NCBI RefSeq assembly: GCF_037094685.1
Contig: NZ_CP146614.1
Coordinates: forward strand, 434,001-498,000
Reading direction: 5' to 3'
Source: Massilia sp. METH4
Lineage (GTDB): Bacteria; Pseudomonadota; Gammaproteobacteria; Burkholderiales; Burkholderiaceae_D
DNA length: 64,000 nucleotides
A program made the position numbers and the translations under genes. A model generated the notes under the pieces. That model had not been told where the DNA came from. It did no database searches and was given only the letters and a program-made list of their open reading frames with translations. Positions 27,709 through 37,596 of the stretch are shown here, one piece after another (the stretch's first letter is position 1; each line of letters opens with the position of its first letter).

Positions 27709-28433
27709 TCCCCTGGCTCGGCGCCCATACCCCGTTTCCCGACGTTTCCGAAGCGCTCACGACCGAGGCGCCCGGCTTGCTGGCCGCTGGCGGCGACCTG
27801 TCGCCCGAGCGCTTGCTGGCCGCCTACCAGCGCGGCATCTTTCCGTGGTTTTCCGAAGGCCAGCCCATCCTGTGGTGGAGCACCGATCCGCGCATGGTGC
27901 TGCACACGGACGAGTTCAAGGTTTCCGCCAGCCTGACGAAAACGTTGAAGAAAGTGGAAAAAAGCGGCCGCACGGACGGGCGGTGGCAGGTGCGCTTCGA
28001 CAGCGCCTTCGAGCAAGTGATGCGCGCTTGCGCGGCGCCGCGGCGCGACGGCCCCGGCACGTGGATCTCGGAAGACATCGTCCGCGGCTATACGGGCTTG
28101 CACGGCCTGGGTTTCGCCCATTCCTCGGAAGTGTGGCTCGATGGCGAGCTGGTGGGTGGCGCCTACGGCGTCTCGATCGGGCGGATGTTCTATGGCGAAT
28201 CGATGTTCGCCCGCGTGTCGGACGCCTCGAAGGTGGCGCTGGCCTACCTCGTGCATTTCCTGAAGCTGCACGGCGTGGAGTTAATCGACTGCCAGCAGGA
28301 GACCGGCCACCTGGCTTCGCTGGGCGCGCGGCCGATCCCGCGCAGCGATTTCCTCCTGCACCTGAAACGGGCCATCGCCAGGCCCCGGATTCGCGACTGG
28401 CGGCCGATACCGCCCGTGGTTGCAGGCTCTTGA
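27705..28433 (+). CDS. aat: Leucyl/phenylalanyl-tRNA-protein transferase
   Basis: The 242-residue enzyme adds Leu or Phe from tRNA to N-terminal Arg or Lys of proteins, marking them for ClpS/ClpAP degradation. Family signatures include [40 protein letters not shown] and GESMFAR. ATG 27705 is chosen because it overlaps the NUDIX stop and gives the expected length. With bpt immediately downstream it forms the bacterial N-degron pair. Confidence 0.96.
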   Translation: MIPWLGAHTPFPDVSEALTTEAPGLLAAGGDLSPERLLAAYQRGIFPWFSEGQPILWWSTDPRMVLHTDEFKVSASLTKTLKKVEKSGRTDGRWQVRFDSAFEQVMRACAAPRRDGPGTWISEDIVRGYTGLHGLGFAHSSEVWLDGELVGGAYGVSIGRMFYGESMFARVSDASKVALAYLVHFLKLHGVELIDCQQETGHLASLGARPIPRSDFLLHLKRAIARPRIRDWRPIPPVVAGS

Positions 28434-28509
28434 CGGTGTGCCCGCGCACACAGCGATCTTGTGAACGCGCTATGATACGAACAACCGCCATTGACCCGAC
28501 AGGTTCTGC

Positions 28510-29250
28510 ATGACGCAGCTGAACGACCTACCCTTTGCCGCGCTCCAGTTCTACACCACGGCGCCCTACCCTTGCAGTTACCTGGAAACACGCCAGGCCC
28601 GCTCGCAGGTCGCCACGCCGTCGCACCTGATCAATGCCGACGTGTATTCCGAACTGGTGCGCAACGGTTTCCGCCGCAGCGGCATCTTCACCTACCGCCC
28701 GTATTGCGACGGTTGCCAGGCATGCATCCCCGTGCGCGTGGTGGCCGGCGAGTTCGCGCCCACGCGCGGCCAGCGCCGTGCCTGGGCCCGGCACAGCAAC
28801 CTGCGCACCGGCGTCGCCACGCTGTCGTTCTCGGACGAGCATTACGCCCTGTACCTGCGCTACCAGAGCACGCGCCACGCCGGGGGCGGCATGGATCAGG
28901 ACAGCCGCGACCAGTATGCGCAATTCCTGCTGCAAAGCCGGGTCAATACCCGCCTCGTGGAATTCCGCGAGCCGGACGGCACCTTGCGCATGGTGTCGAT
29001 CATCGACGTGCTGTCCGACGGCCTGTCTTCCGTCTACACCTTCTTCGACCCCGAGGTGCCGAGTGCCTCGTTCGGCACCTACAACGTGATGTGGCAGATC
29101 CAGCAGGCGCGCGAACTGGGCCTGCCCTATGTGTACCTGGGCTACTGGATCGAGGAAAGTCCCAAGATGAGCTACAAGATCAAGTTCCAGCCGCTGGAAG
29201 CGCGCCGCAAGGGGGTGTGGGCGGTAATGCCGCGCCAGGCCGACGGTTGA
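28510..29250 (+). CDS. bpt: Aspartate/glutamate leucyltransferase (Bpt)
   Basis: The 246-residue protein transfers Leu to N-terminal Asp or Glu, the second branch of the bacterial N-degron pathway. It shows the ATE-family N-terminal domain with [16 protein letters not shown], a Cys cluster, and the C-terminal acetyltransferase-like fold with [17 protein letters not shown]. It lies 76 bp downstream of aat, supporting the name Bpt over a generic arginyltransferase. Confidence 0.94.
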   Translation: MTQLNDLPFAALQFYTTAPYPCSYLETRQARSQVATPSHLINADVYSELVRNGFRRSGIFTYRPYCDGCQACIPVRVVAGEFAPTRGQRRAWARHSNLRTGVATLSFSDEHYALYLRYQSTRHAGGGMDQDSRDQYAQFLLQSRVNTRLVEFREPDGTLRMVSIIDVLSDGLSSVYTFFDPEVPSASFGTYNVMWQIQQARELGLPYVYLGYWIEESPKMSYKIKFQPLEARRKGVWAVMPRQADG

Positions 29251-29315
29251 GCGAGTAGGCTTTCCGGCAAGGTAAAATACCGGGCAATTGCAGTTCACCC
29301 CTAGATTGCCCCTCC

Positions 29316-30359
29316 ATGTCCGACAAATTCCTGTATTCCCTCGCGCGTCCGGCGCTGTTTTCCATGGACGCCGAGTCCGCCCACCATTTCACCCTCGACA
29401 ACCTGAAACGCCTGTCCAAGCTGGGCCTGATGCGCGCCATCGTGCACGCGCCGAAGCCGGACCCGCGCACCGTGATGGGCTTGCTGTTCAAGAACCCGGT
29501 CGGCCTGGCCGCCGGCCTGGACAAGGATGGCGCCTATATCGACGCGCTGGCCGACCTGGGCTTTGGCTCGATCGAGGTTGGCACCGTAACGCCGCGCGCC
29601 CAGCCCGGCAACCCGAAGCCGCGCATGTTCCGCCTGCCCGCCGCGCACGGCATCATCAATCGCATGGGCTTCAACAACGGCGGCGTGGATGCCTTCGTCT
29701 CCAATGTGCAGTCGTCGCGCTTCTACCAGAAGGGCGAAGGGGTGCTGGGCCTGAACATCGGCAAGAACGCCGATACGCCGATCGAACGCGCCGCGGACGA
29801 TTACCTGCACTGCCTGCAGAAGGTGTATCCGTACGCCAGCTACGTGACGGTGAACATCTCGTCGCCGAACACGAAGAACCTGCGCCAGCTGCAGGGCGGC
29901 TCGGAACTCGATGGCCTGCTCGGCCAGCTGAAGGATGCGCAGCAACGCCTGGCCGACCAGCACAAGCGCTATGTGCCGCTGGCGCTGAAGATCGCGCCGG
30001 ACATGGACGAAGACCAGGTCAAGAACATTGCCGACGCACTGGTGCGCCACCGCATCGACGGCGTGATCGCCACCAATACCACGCTGTCGCGCACCGCCGT
30101 GGAAGGCATGCAGCATGGCGCGGAGGCGGGCGGCCTGTCGGGTGCGCCGGTGTTCGAACCGTCGAACCGCGTGATCCGCCTGCTGAAGGCAGAGCTGGGC
30201 GACGCGCTGCCGATCATCGGCGTGGGAGGCATCATGCGCGGAATCGACGCAAAGGCTAAGATCGATGCCGGCGCCCAGCTCGTGCAGCTGTACAGCGGCC
30301 TGATTTACGCTGGCCCGGCGCTCGTTCGCGATTGCGCGGACGCCATCCGCAAACCCTGA
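29316..30359 (+). CDS. pyrD: Dihydroorotate dehydrogenase (quinone), class 2
   Basis: The 347-residue FMN enzyme oxidises dihydroorotate to orotate in pyrimidine synthesis and passes electrons to quinone. Motifs include [32 protein letters not shown] (with the catalytic Ser region) and IGVGGIMRG near the phosphate site. The N-terminal helical extension that binds the membrane in class 2 enzymes is present. Confidence 0.96.
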   Translation: MSDKFLYSLARPALFSMDAESAHHFTLDNLKRLSKLGLMRAIVHAPKPDPRTVMGLLFKNPVGLAAGLDKDGAYIDALADLGFGSIEVGTVTPRAQPGNPKPRMFRLPAAHGIINRMGFNNGGVDAFVSNVQSSRFYQKGEGVLGLNIGKNADTPIERAADDYLHCLQKVYPYASYVTVNISSPNTKNLRQLQGGSELDGLLGQLKDAQQRLADQHKRYVPLALKIAPDMDEDQVKNIADALVRHRIDGVIATNTTLSRTAVEGMQHGAEAGGLSGAPVFEPSNRVIRLLKAELGDALPIIGVGGIMRGIDAKAKIDAGAQLVQLYSGLIYAGPALVRDCADAIRKP

Positions 30360-30377
30360 CGTACATTCGAGGAGTTC

Positions 30378-31424
30378 ATGGAAAAGATCAAACTGGGCCG
30401 TACCGATGTCGACGTGACGAAGATCTGCCTCGGCACCATGACGTGGGGCCGGCAGAACACCGAGGCCGATGCGCATGCGCAGCTCGACTATGCGATCGAG
30501 CGCGGCATCAACTTCATCGACACGGCCGAGATGTATCCGGTGCAGCCGAGCGCCGAAACGCAAGGCCTGACGGAGCGCTACATCGGCACGTGGCTGAAGA
30601 AGACGGGCATGCGCGACAAGCTGGTGCTGGCCACCAAGGCCGCCGGCCCGAACCCGAACATCCACTGGGTGCGCGGCGGCGAGCAGAACTTCGACGAGAA
30701 GAACCTGCGCGCAGCAGTCGAGACGAGCTTGCAGCGCCTGCAGACCGACTACATCGACCTGTACCAGCTGCACTGGCCGAGCCGCAACGTGCCGATCTTC
30801 GGCTCGAACGCGTTCGACCCGAAGAACGAGCGAGCGTCGGTGGCGATCGAGGACACGCTGGCCGCGCTGGGCAAGCTGATCGACGAAGGCAAGATCCGCC
30901 ACATCGGCGTGTCGAACGAGTCGAACTGGGGCGTGTGCGAATTCATCAAGCAGTCCGAGATGAAGGGCCTGCCCCGCATCGCCACGATCCAGAACCTGTA
31001 CAACCTGACGGCGCGCCACTTCGAGACGAGCTTCCTGGACGAGACGTGCTTCCGCGAAGACGTGACCCTGCTGGCCTACAGCCCGCTGGCATTCGGCCAG
31101 CTGACGGCGAAGTACCACGACGACCCGAAGGCCCACGGCCGCCTGACGATCTTCCCGCAAACGTGGAGCCCGCGCTACCTGCGCCCATCCGTGCTGGAAG
31201 CGGTGGCGCAGTACACGAAGCTCGCCCGCGACAACGGCCTGACGCCCACGCAGATGGCGCTCGCCTGGTGCTATTCCCGCTGGTTCGTCGGCTCGACCAT
31301 CATCGGCGCCACCACCTTGGCGCAGTTGAAGGAAGACATCGACGCCTATAGTGTCACGCTGCCGCAGCACGTGCTGGAAGGGATCGACGCGATCCACACG
31401 CGGATCACGAATCCGGGGCAGTGA
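30378..31424 (+). CDS. Aldo/keto reductase (Tas-like)
   Basis: The 348-residue TIM-barrel protein has the family signs GTMTWGRQNTEADAHAQLDYA near residue 18, IDTAEMYPVQPSAETQG with the catalytic Asp/Tyr, and VLATKAAGP with the catalytic Lys. It most resembles the Tas subgroup, NADPH-dependent reductases of unclear physiological substrate. It starts 18 bp after pyrD, in the same direction, so they may share a transcript. Confidence 0.9.
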   Translation: MEKIKLGRTDVDVTKICLGTMTWGRQNTEADAHAQLDYAIERGINFIDTAEMYPVQPSAETQGLTERYIGTWLKKTGMRDKLVLATKAAGPNPNIHWVRGGEQNFDEKNLRAAVETSLQRLQTDYIDLYQLHWPSRNVPIFGSNAFDPKNERASVAIEDTLAALGKLIDEGKIRHIGVSNESNWGVCEFIKQSEMKGLPRIATIQNLYNLTARHFETSFLDETCFREDVTLLAYSPLAFGQLTAKYHDDPKAHGRLTIFPQTWSPRYLRPSVLEAVAQYTKLARDNGLTPTQMALAWCYSRWFVGSTIIGATTLAQLKEDIDAYSVTLPQHVLEGIDAIHTRITNPGQ

Positions 31425-31428
31425 ACCA

Positions 31429-31478
31429 CTGGTGTCGAACATTTTTTCCGGGTGCCTCATCCGGAAAAAGTGTGCGGA
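31429..31478. repeat. R2-type hairpin (degenerate)
   Basis: CTGGTGTCGAACA begins the unit. TTTTTCCGG pairs with CCGGAAAAA across GTGCCTCAT, and GTGTGCGGA ends it. It resembles the fuller unit at 34124-34180 but the outer right arm has diverged. Confidence 0.6.
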
Positions 31479-31482
31479 AGGA

Positions 31483-31599
31483 GCGATGGCTTGCAAGCCA
31501 TCGCCGCTGGACAGGCGCGGAGCAAGCTCCGCGAACCCCCTGTCCAGCCACCAGTACTCATGCGCTACAGCTTTTCGCTTATGCGGCTGAAGCATAAGC
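31483..31599. repeat. Stack of palindromes (R4 plus nested hairpins)
   Basis: 31483-31504 is a perfect 22-bp palindrome, arm GCGATGGCTTG and its reverse complement, matching the R4 core at 17607. At 31507-31547 CTGGACAGG/CCTGTCCAG encloses a second stem, CGCGGAG/CTCCGCG. At 31577-31599 GCTTATGC/GCATAAGC forms an 8-bp hairpin. No gene is seen between 31425 and 31675. Confidence 0.75.
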
Positions 31600-31675
31600 A
31601 AACCCCAACTCAATCGTTCGTGGCATGAGACCGACCGATTAACATAGCGTGATCGTCAACTGACCAATAAAAACG

Positions 31676-34057
31676 ATGACCACACGCCTCAAGAAGTCTC
31701 CCCTCGCCCTCACCCTGATCTCCGCCGCCGTTGCAGCCATCTGCTCTCCGGCCAGCGCCCAGCTGCAGCAAGTTCCCACCGAAGCATTGCAGACCGTCGT
31801 CGTGACGGGCACCTACGCGAAGAACCGCCGCATGGCCGATTCCGAATCGCCGATCGACATCATCGGCGCGAAGGAATTGCAGGCCACCGGTTCGACCGAG
31901 CTGGCCACCGTGCTGTCGCGCCTCCTGCCGTCGATGAACTTCCCGCGCCCTTCCGGCGCCGACGCTTCCGATGCGGTGCGTCCGGCGCAGTTGCGCGGCC
32001 TGGCGCCTGACCAGACGCTGGTGCTGGTGAACGGCAAGCGCCGTCACGCCTCGGCCGTCGTCAACGTCAACGGCACCGCCGGCCGCGGCTCGGCGCCGGT
32101 GGACCTGAACGCGATCCCGCTGGCCGCCATCGACCACATCGAAGTGCTGCGCGACGGCGCTTCGGCGCAATACGGTTCCGATGCGATCGCCGGCGTGGTC
32201 AACATCATCCTGAAGAAGGGCCCGAACGGCGGCGACGTGGAGATCGGCACCGGCTGGTATGGCGAAGGCGATGGCGAACAGGTGTCGCTGAAGGCTTCCG
32301 CCGGCTTCGCGCTGGGCGACAAGGGCTGGCTGCGTTTGGCCGCCGAAGGCGCCGACCGCAATCCGACCAACCGCGCCGGGCCGGACACACGCAACCCGGC
32401 CGAGCCCCTGTACGGCAAGATCACCCAGCGCTACGGCGATTCGGATACCAAGCCGCGCAATGTATTCTTCAACACGCAGTACCAGCTGGGCGAGAACACC
32501 GATTTCTACGCGTTCGGCCAGTATGGCGAGCGCGATACCGAAGCGGCGGCAACGTGGCGCACCGCGCTGAACGGCGGCGCCCAGCGCACGCCCCTGTTCC
32601 CCCAAGGCTTCCTGCCGCTGCAGAACAGCACATCGACCGATTCCTCGATCGTGGCCGGCGTGCGCGGCGACCTGGGTGGCTGGCGCTGGGATGCAAGCCT
32701 GGACTGGGGCCGCAACAGCTTCTGGCTCGACATCGACAACACCGTCAACCAGGACCTGGGCGCCAACAGCCCCACGCACTTCCACCTCGGCAAGCTGACC
32801 AACACGCAATCGGTCGCCAACTTCGACCTGGCGCGCGAGATCCAGGTCGCGGCCTTTTCCGGCCCGCTGACGGTGGCCACCGGCGTGGAAATCCGCCACG
32901 AAGACTATGAGATCAACGCCGGGGATGCCGCGTCCTACACGGGCTCCGGTTCGCAGGGCTTCTCCGGCTTCCGGCCCGTCAACGCCGGCAAGAACAGCCG
33001 CAGCAACCAGTCCGCCTACGTGAACCTGGAAGCGCAGGTCACGCCGAAGCTGTCCGGCGCGCTGGCCGCCCGCTACGAGCACTACACGGACTTCGGCAGC
33101 ACAACGTCGGCCAAGGCTTCCGCGCGCTACGCGTTCAACGACCAGCTCTCCGTGCGCGGCACCGCGTCCTCCGGCTTCCGCGCGCCATCGCTGGCGCAGC
33201 AGTTCTACACGATCACCACGACCAACTTCGCTGTGGTCAACGGTGTGAACACGCCGATCGAGACGGGCACGTTCGCGGTCGGCAGCGCCGCCGCGCAGGC
33301 GCTGGGCGCCACGCCGCTGAAGGCCGAGAAAGCCCGCAACTACGGCATCGGCGTACAGTGGTCGCCGACCCGCAACTTCAACACCACGGTGGACGTGTAC
33401 CGCATCTTCGTGGACGATCGCATCGCCCTGTCGGCCAACCTGCAATTGCCGCAGGCGCTGCGCAACGTGCTCGCTGCCCAGGGTGTGCAGGTAGGCGCAG
33501 GCCGCTACTTCACCAACGCGATCGACACCAAGACGACCGGCGTGGACCTGGTCAGCACCTACCGGTGGAACCTGGCCAACCGCGACCGCATCGACTTCAC
33601 GGCCGCCTACAACCACAACAAGACGACAGTCGAGAACGTGGCCGCCAACCCGGCGATCCTCACGGCCAACAACCTGCTGCTGATCGACCGCCAGACGGTG
33701 CTGCGCAATACCGTCGGCTCGCCGAAGGACAAGTTCAGCCTGGGCGCCGACTACACGGCGGGCACGTGGAGCGCCCGTGCACTGGCCACGCAGTACGGCA
33801 AGTTCACCGTCCCGCAGAACAACCCGGCAAACGACCAGACCTACGGCCGCCAATGGGTGCTGGACGTGTCGGGCACCGTGCGCCTCGTCACGAACTGGCG
33901 CGTGACCGCGGGCATCGACAACGTGACGGACAGCTACCCGGACAAGACGACGAGCGTCGCGAACCTGAACACGAACGGCATCTACCCGTATTCGAACTTC
34001 TCGCCGGCCGGGTTCAATGGGCGGTTCTTCTATGCGAAGGTGGGGTATAGCTGGTAA
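31676..34057 (+). CDS. TonB-dependent outer-membrane receptor
   Basis: The 793-residue product has a signal peptide ending near ASAQ, a TonB-box-like TVVVTG near residue 42, and a plug domain (NGKRRHASAVVNVNG, ASAQYGSDAIAGVVNIIL) to about residue 170. A 22-strand-type beta-barrel follows and ends GRFFYAKVGYSW with the C-terminal aromatic. The receptor imports a ligand using TonB energy. The ligand is not evident and no transport or regulatory partner is adjacent. Its start has little Shine-Dalgarno sequence. Confidence 0.92.
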   Translation: MTTRLKKSPLALTLISAAVAAICSPASAQLQQVPTEALQTVVVTGTYAKNRRMADSESPIDIIGAKELQATGSTELATVLSRLLPSMNFPRPSGADASDAVRPAQLRGLAPDQTLVLVNGKRRHASAVVNVNGTAGRGSAPVDLNAIPLAAIDHIEVLRDGASAQYGSDAIAGVVNIILKKGPNGGDVEIGTGWYGEGDGEQVSLKASAGFALGDKGWLRLAAEGADRNPTNRAGPDTRNPAEPLYGKITQRYGDSDTKPRNVFFNTQYQLGENTDFYAFGQYGERDTEAAATWRTALNGGAQRTPLFPQGFLPLQNSTSTDSSIVAGVRGDLGGWRWDASLDWGRNSFWLDIDNTVNQDLGANSPTHFHLGKLTNTQSVANFDLAREIQVAAFSGPLTVATGVEIRHEDYEINAGDAASYTGSGSQGFSGFRPVNAGKNSRSNQSAYVNLEAQVTPKLSGALAARYEHYTDFGSTTSAKASARYAFNDQLSVRGTASSGFRAPSLAQQFYTITTTNFAVVNGVNTPIETGTFAVGSAAAQALGATPLKAEKARNYGIGVQWSPTRNFNTTVDVYRIFVDDRIALSANLQLPQALRNVLAAQGVQVGAGRYFTNAIDTKTTGVDLVSTYRWNLANRDRIDFTAAYNHNKTTVENVAANPAILTANNLLLIDRQTVLRNTVGSPKDKFSLGADYTAGTWSARALATQYGKFTVPQNNPANDQTYGRQWVLDVSGTVRLVTNWRVTAGIDNVTDSYPDKTTSVANLNTNGIYPYSNFSPAGFNGRFFYAKVGYSW

Positions 34058-34078
34058 GCGTTCCGGCTGCTTCAACGA

Positions 34079-34110
34079 AAAATCCCGCTCATCGAGCGGG
34101 ATTTTTTTTT
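34079..34110 (+). terminator. Rho-independent terminator after the TonB receptor
   Basis: AATCCCGCTC and GAGCGGGATT pair around a 3-nt loop and are followed by nine T. Confidence 0.95.
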
Positions 34111-34123
34111 CCGGGAACGGCTG

Positions 34124-34180
34124 CTGGTGTCGCACACCTTTTTCTGGATAAACCGCCCAGAAAAAAGTGTCCGACACCAG
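34124..34180. repeat. R2 palindromic repeat
   Basis: CTGGTGTCGCACAC and GTGTCCGACACCAG are near-perfect reverse complements. Inside them TTTTTCTGG pairs with CCCAGAAAAA. The 57-bp unit is the most complete R2 copy; others lie at 31429-31478 and 38682-38711. Confidence 0.75.
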
Positions 34181-34335
34181 TGCTTTGGCGCCAGCGGGAT
34201 TGTGCAGGTAGCCGGCATGTACGCTTTTCACCGTAGGACAAGTGCAAGGCTGACAGCTGTCAACCCGCACCGGTGCCGATGCCAGCAACATGTGTGGCGG
34301 GATATGCCCGATTAATCAACCGTGGAGATCAATGC

Positions 34336-34632
34336 ATGACTGCTGCCCCTCAACATGACCGCTCCGAGTTCATCACATGGCATCTATGCCTGTTGATACT
34401 CGTTGGTTTCCTCGGCTTCGGCATCCTGTCGATCAATATGACGTCACTGGCAATTCCTCTGGTGATCGCCATCCTGCCGCTACCCTTCTATTGCGTGCCC
34501 CAGATCAGCAATGAAGCCGCGAAGACATGCCTGTACAGCGCGGGAGTTGCGCTGCTCTTCGTGTTGGTTATCTATGCAGCCAGCTTCGGTGCTCTGCTGT
34601 TGATACTGCGAGGGATGATTCTCGGCTGGTAA
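34336..34632 (+). CDS. Small hypothetical membrane protein
   Basis: The 98-residue product is mostly hydrophobic with three membrane segments (about residues 14-32, 36-52 and 68-92). I recognise no family. ATG 34336 is preferred over an upstream ATG because TGGAGA lies 8 bp before it. It lies alone between the receptor and the convergent cysB-like gene and may be a short accessory protein. Confidence 0.5.
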   Translation: MTAAPQHDRSEFITWHLCLLILVGFLGFGILSINMTSLAIPLVIAILPLPFYCVPQISNEAAKTCLYSAGVALLFVLVIYAASFGALLLILRGMILGW

Positions 34633-34637
34633 TCGGC

Positions 34638-34662
34638 AAAAAAAATCCCGGCGAAGGCCGGG
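34638..34662 (-). terminator. Rho-independent terminator of the cysTWA-cysB operon
   Basis: Read on the minus strand, CCCGGC-CTTC-GCCGGG is followed by A then eight T. It lies 37 bp after the cysB stop. Confidence 0.9.
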
Positions 34663-34698
34663 TTCATTTGCTGCGATTGCTGCTGAAACCCTTGGCCA

Positions 34699-35631
34699 TT
34701 ACGCCGCCTCGCTGCCCAGCAGCGCCTGCTCGATATCCCCCCGCTTCAACTCGGGCGCGAACTGCGCGATGAATTCATACGCATACTGCCGCAGGTAGGC
34801 GCCCCGCCGCACGGCGAGCCGCGTGGTGTTCTGTGCGAACAGGTGCGATGCCTCGATCGCGCGCAGGCCCTTGTCGCGGCCATGGTCGAAGGCCATCGAG
34901 GCGACGATGCCGACACCGAGGCCCAGCGCCACGTACTGCTTGATCACGTCCGAGTCCATCGCGGTCAGCACGATGTCCGGCCGTACGCCCGCCTTGTCGA
35001 ACGCGTCGTCGATGTGGCCGCGACCCGTGAAGCCCACGTCGTACGTGATCAGCTGGAACTCGGCCAGGTCTTCCAGCCGCACCGGCGTGCGCGCCAGCAG
35101 CGGGTGGTCTTCCGGCACCACGATCAGGTGGCTCCAGCGATAGCACGGAAACGAGACGAGGTCGGGGAACTGCGACAGGCCCTCGGTAGCGATACCGATA
35201 TCGGCCTTGCCGGACAACACCCATTCGGCGATGTGCTCGGGAGCGCTCTGCTGCAGGGCGATCCGCACGTCCGGGAAGGTCTTGCGGAAGTGCGACACGG
35301 CCTTCGGCAGCGCGTAGCGCGCCTGCGTGTGCGTGGCCGCCACGGTCAGCGTGCCGGTGCTCTGGCCCTTGTATTCCATGCTGGCGTGCTGCAGGTTTTC
35401 CGCTTCGATCAACAGGCGGTCGATGATCTTCAGGATGCCCTTGCCCGGTTCGGTCAGGCCCGTCAACCGCTTGCCGTTGCGCTCGAAGATCACGACACCC
35501 AGCTCATCCTCGAGCTCGCGGATCTGGCGGCTCACGCCCGGCTGGGACGTGAACAGCGCATTGGCCACTTCGGTCAGGTTGTAGTTGCGACGGGCCGCCT
35601 CGCGGATGGAACGCAGCTGCTGGAAATTCAT
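34699..35631 (-). CDS. cysB: CysB-type LysR regulator
   Basis: The 310-residue LysR protein has an N-terminal winged helix ([21 protein letters not shown], split over the first two helices) and a CysB-like effector domain with [11 protein letters not shown] and [12 protein letters not shown]. CysB proteins activate sulfate uptake and assimilation genes and respond to acetylserine or thiosulfate. Its ATG overlaps the cysA stop by four bases, so it is co-transcribed with the transporter it likely controls. Confidence 0.92.
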   Translation of the reverse strand: MNFQQLRSIREAARRNYNLTEVANALFTSQPGVSRQIRELEDELGVVIFERNGKRLTGLTEPGKGILKIIDRLLIEAENLQHASMEYKGQSTGTLTVAATHTQARYALPKAVSHFRKTFPDVRIALQQSAPEHIAEWVLSGKADIGIATEGLSQFPDLVSFPCYRWSHLIVVPEDHPLLARTPVRLEDLAEFQLITYDVGFTGRGHIDDAFDKAGVRPDIVLTAMDSDVIKQYVALGLGVGIVASMAFDHGRDKGLRAIEASHLFAQNTTRLAVRRGAYLRQYAYEFIAQFAPELKRGDIEQALLGSEAA

Positions 35632-36701
35632 ATGGAAGCTCCTTCGTCGACGAACACGCGCAGGCGCTTCGGCCGCACCACGAGGGTCTCGCCCTCCTTC
35701 AGTGCCAAGTTACGGAAGCGCTCGTTGGAAATCGTTGCCTCGATCAGTTGCGCATTGTCGGCGCGTTCGAGGTCCAGTTGGGCCAGCGGCCCGATCGCGT
35801 GGGCGCGGCGCAGCTTGACGACGATGCCTTCCGCGCCGGCTTCGTAGCGGTCCACTTCCATCTCGTGCGGTCGCACGTAGGCGGTGCCCTTCGCATCGCG
35901 CACGCGGGTATGGTCCGGCACGTCGAGCTGCACGCCTTCGCTGGCCAGCACCCCTTCGTGCACGCGGCCATGGAACACGTTCACATTGCCCAGGAAGCCG
36001 TACACGAACGGTGACGCGGGGTGGTTGTACACCTCGTCCGGCGTGCCGATCTGCTCCACGGTGCCCTTGTTCATCAACACCACCTGGTCGGCCACTTCCA
36101 GCGCCTCTTCCTGGTCGTGCGTGACGAAGATGGACGACACGTGCAGGTCGTCGTGCAGGCGGCGCAGCCAGCGGCGCAATTCCTTGCGCACCTTGGCGTC
36201 CAGCGCGCCGAACGGTTCGTCGAGCAGCAGCACGCGCGGCTCCACGGCCAGGGCGCGCGCCAGCGCGATACGCTGGCGCTGGCCGCCGGAGAGCTGCGGC
36301 GGATAGCGGTCGGCCAGCCAGTCCAGCTGCACCAGCTCGAGAAGCTCTTTTACTTTCCTGCGGATCTGGTCTTCCGACGGTCGCTCGCCGCGCGGCTTAA
36401 CGCGCAGGCCGAAGGCCACGTTCTCGAACACCGTCATGTGCTTGAACAGCGCGTAGTGCTGGAACACGAAGCCCACCTGGCGCTCGCGCACGTGGCGGTC
36501 CGAAGCATCCTGGCCGTCGAGCAGGACCTGGCCCGAATCCGGGTGTTCCAGGCCGGCGATGCAGCGCAGCAGCGTGGTCTTGCCGCAGCCCGAGGGACCC
36601 AGCAGCGCGGTCAATTCGCCCGCCGGGAAATCCAGCGACACGTTGTTCAGCGCGACGAAGTCGCCGAAACGCTTGTTGATGTTCTTGACTGCGATCGTCA
36701 T
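35628..36701 (-). CDS. cysA: Sulfate/thiosulfate ABC transporter ATP-binding protein
   Basis: The 357-residue ATPase has Walker [10 protein letters not shown] near residue 35, the signature [16 protein letters not shown], Walker [13 protein letters not shown] and the H-loop [11 protein letters not shown]-terminal TOBE-like domain follows. CysA drives sulfate and thiosulfate uptake through CysT and CysW. It is separated by only 16 bp from cysW upstream. Confidence 0.95.
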   Translation of the reverse strand: MTIAVKNINKRFGDFVALNNVSLDFPAGELTALLGPSGCGKTTLLRCIAGLEHPDSGQVLLDGQDASDRHVRERQVGFVFQHYALFKHMTVFENVAFGLRVKPRGERPSEDQIRRKVKELLELVQLDWLADRYPPQLSGGQRQRIALARALAVEPRVLLLDEPFGALDAKVRKELRRWLRRLHDDLHVSSIFVTHDQEEALEVADQVVLMNKGTVEQIGTPDEVYNHPASPFVYGFLGNVNVFHGRVHEGVLASEGVQLDVPDHTRVRDAKGTAYVRPHEMEVDRYEAGAEGIVVKLRRAHAIGPLAQLDLERADNAQLIEATISNERFRNLALKEGETLVVRPKRLRVFVDEGASI

Positions 36702-36717
36702 GTCTTGCTCCGGTACT

Positions 36718-37593
36718 TTAGTTGTCGTTGGCGTCGGCGTTGCGCGATTCGTGCAGGCGCCATTCGATAAAGGATTTCAGTGCCAAGGTCACCAGCGCCA
36801 GCAGCGCCAGCAGCGAGGCGACGGCGAAGGCCGCGACGAAGTTGTATTCGTTGTAGAGGATCTCGACCTGCAGCGGCATGGTGTTGGTCTCGCCGCGGAT
36901 GTGGCCCGAGACCACGGACACGGCGCCGAATTCACCCATCGCGCGGGCATTACACAGGATCACGCCGTACAGCAGGCCCCACTTGATGTTGGGCAGCGTC
37001 ACGCGGAAGAACGTCTGCCAGCCCGAGGCGCCCAGCACCACGGCCGCTTCCTCTTCCTCGCTGCCCTGCGCCTGCATCAGCGGGATCAGTTCGCGCGCCA
37101 CGAAGGGGAAGGTGATGAAGATCGTCGCGATCACGATGCCCGGCACGGCGAACAGGATCTTGATGTCGTGCTCGGCCAGCCACGGGCCGAACCAGCCCTG
37201 GGCGCCGAACAGCAGCACGTAGATCAGGCCCGAGATCACCGGCGACACGGAGAACGGCAGGTCGATCAGCGTCAGCAGCAAGCTCTTGCCGCGGAATTCG
37301 AACTTGGCGATCGCCCACGACGCGGCCACGCCGAACACGAGGTTCAGCGGCACGGCGATCGCGGCGGTGAGCAGCGTGAGCTTGATCGCGGCGATCGCAT
37401 CGTCCTCGCGGATCGATTCCAGGTAGACCTCGGTGCCCTTCTTCAGCGCCTCGACGAAGACGGCGATCAGCGGCACGAACAGGAACAGCGTCAGGAACGC
37501 CAGCGCCACGGTGATCAGCGCATAGCGCACCCAGCGCGGTTCCAGCATTTCGGATACGGAGGGCAGTTCGCCCCGGTGGGAAGTTCCACTCAT
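36718..37593 (-). CDS. cysW: Sulfate ABC transporter permease CysW
   Basis: The 291-residue inner-membrane permease has about six membrane segments and the EAA-type loop near [19 protein letters not shown], which contacts the ATPase. It begins just 3 bp downstream of cysT in the same direction. Its segments are conserved with the CysW family of sulfate transporters. Confidence 0.93.
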   Translation of the reverse strand: MSGTSHRGELPSVSEMLEPRWVRYALITVALAFLTLFLFVPLIAVFVEALKKGTEVYLESIREDDAIAAIKLTLLTAAIAVPLNLVFGVAASWAIAKFEFRGKSLLLTLIDLPFSVSPVISGLIYVLLFGAQGWFGPWLAEHDIKILFAVPGIVIATIFITFPFVARELIPLMQAQGSEEEEAAVVLGASGWQTFFRVTLPNIKWGLLYGVILCNARAMGEFGAVSVVSGHIRGETNTMPLQVEILYNEYNFVAAFAVASLLALLALVTLALKSFIEWRLHESRNADANDN

Positions 37594-37596
37594 TTC

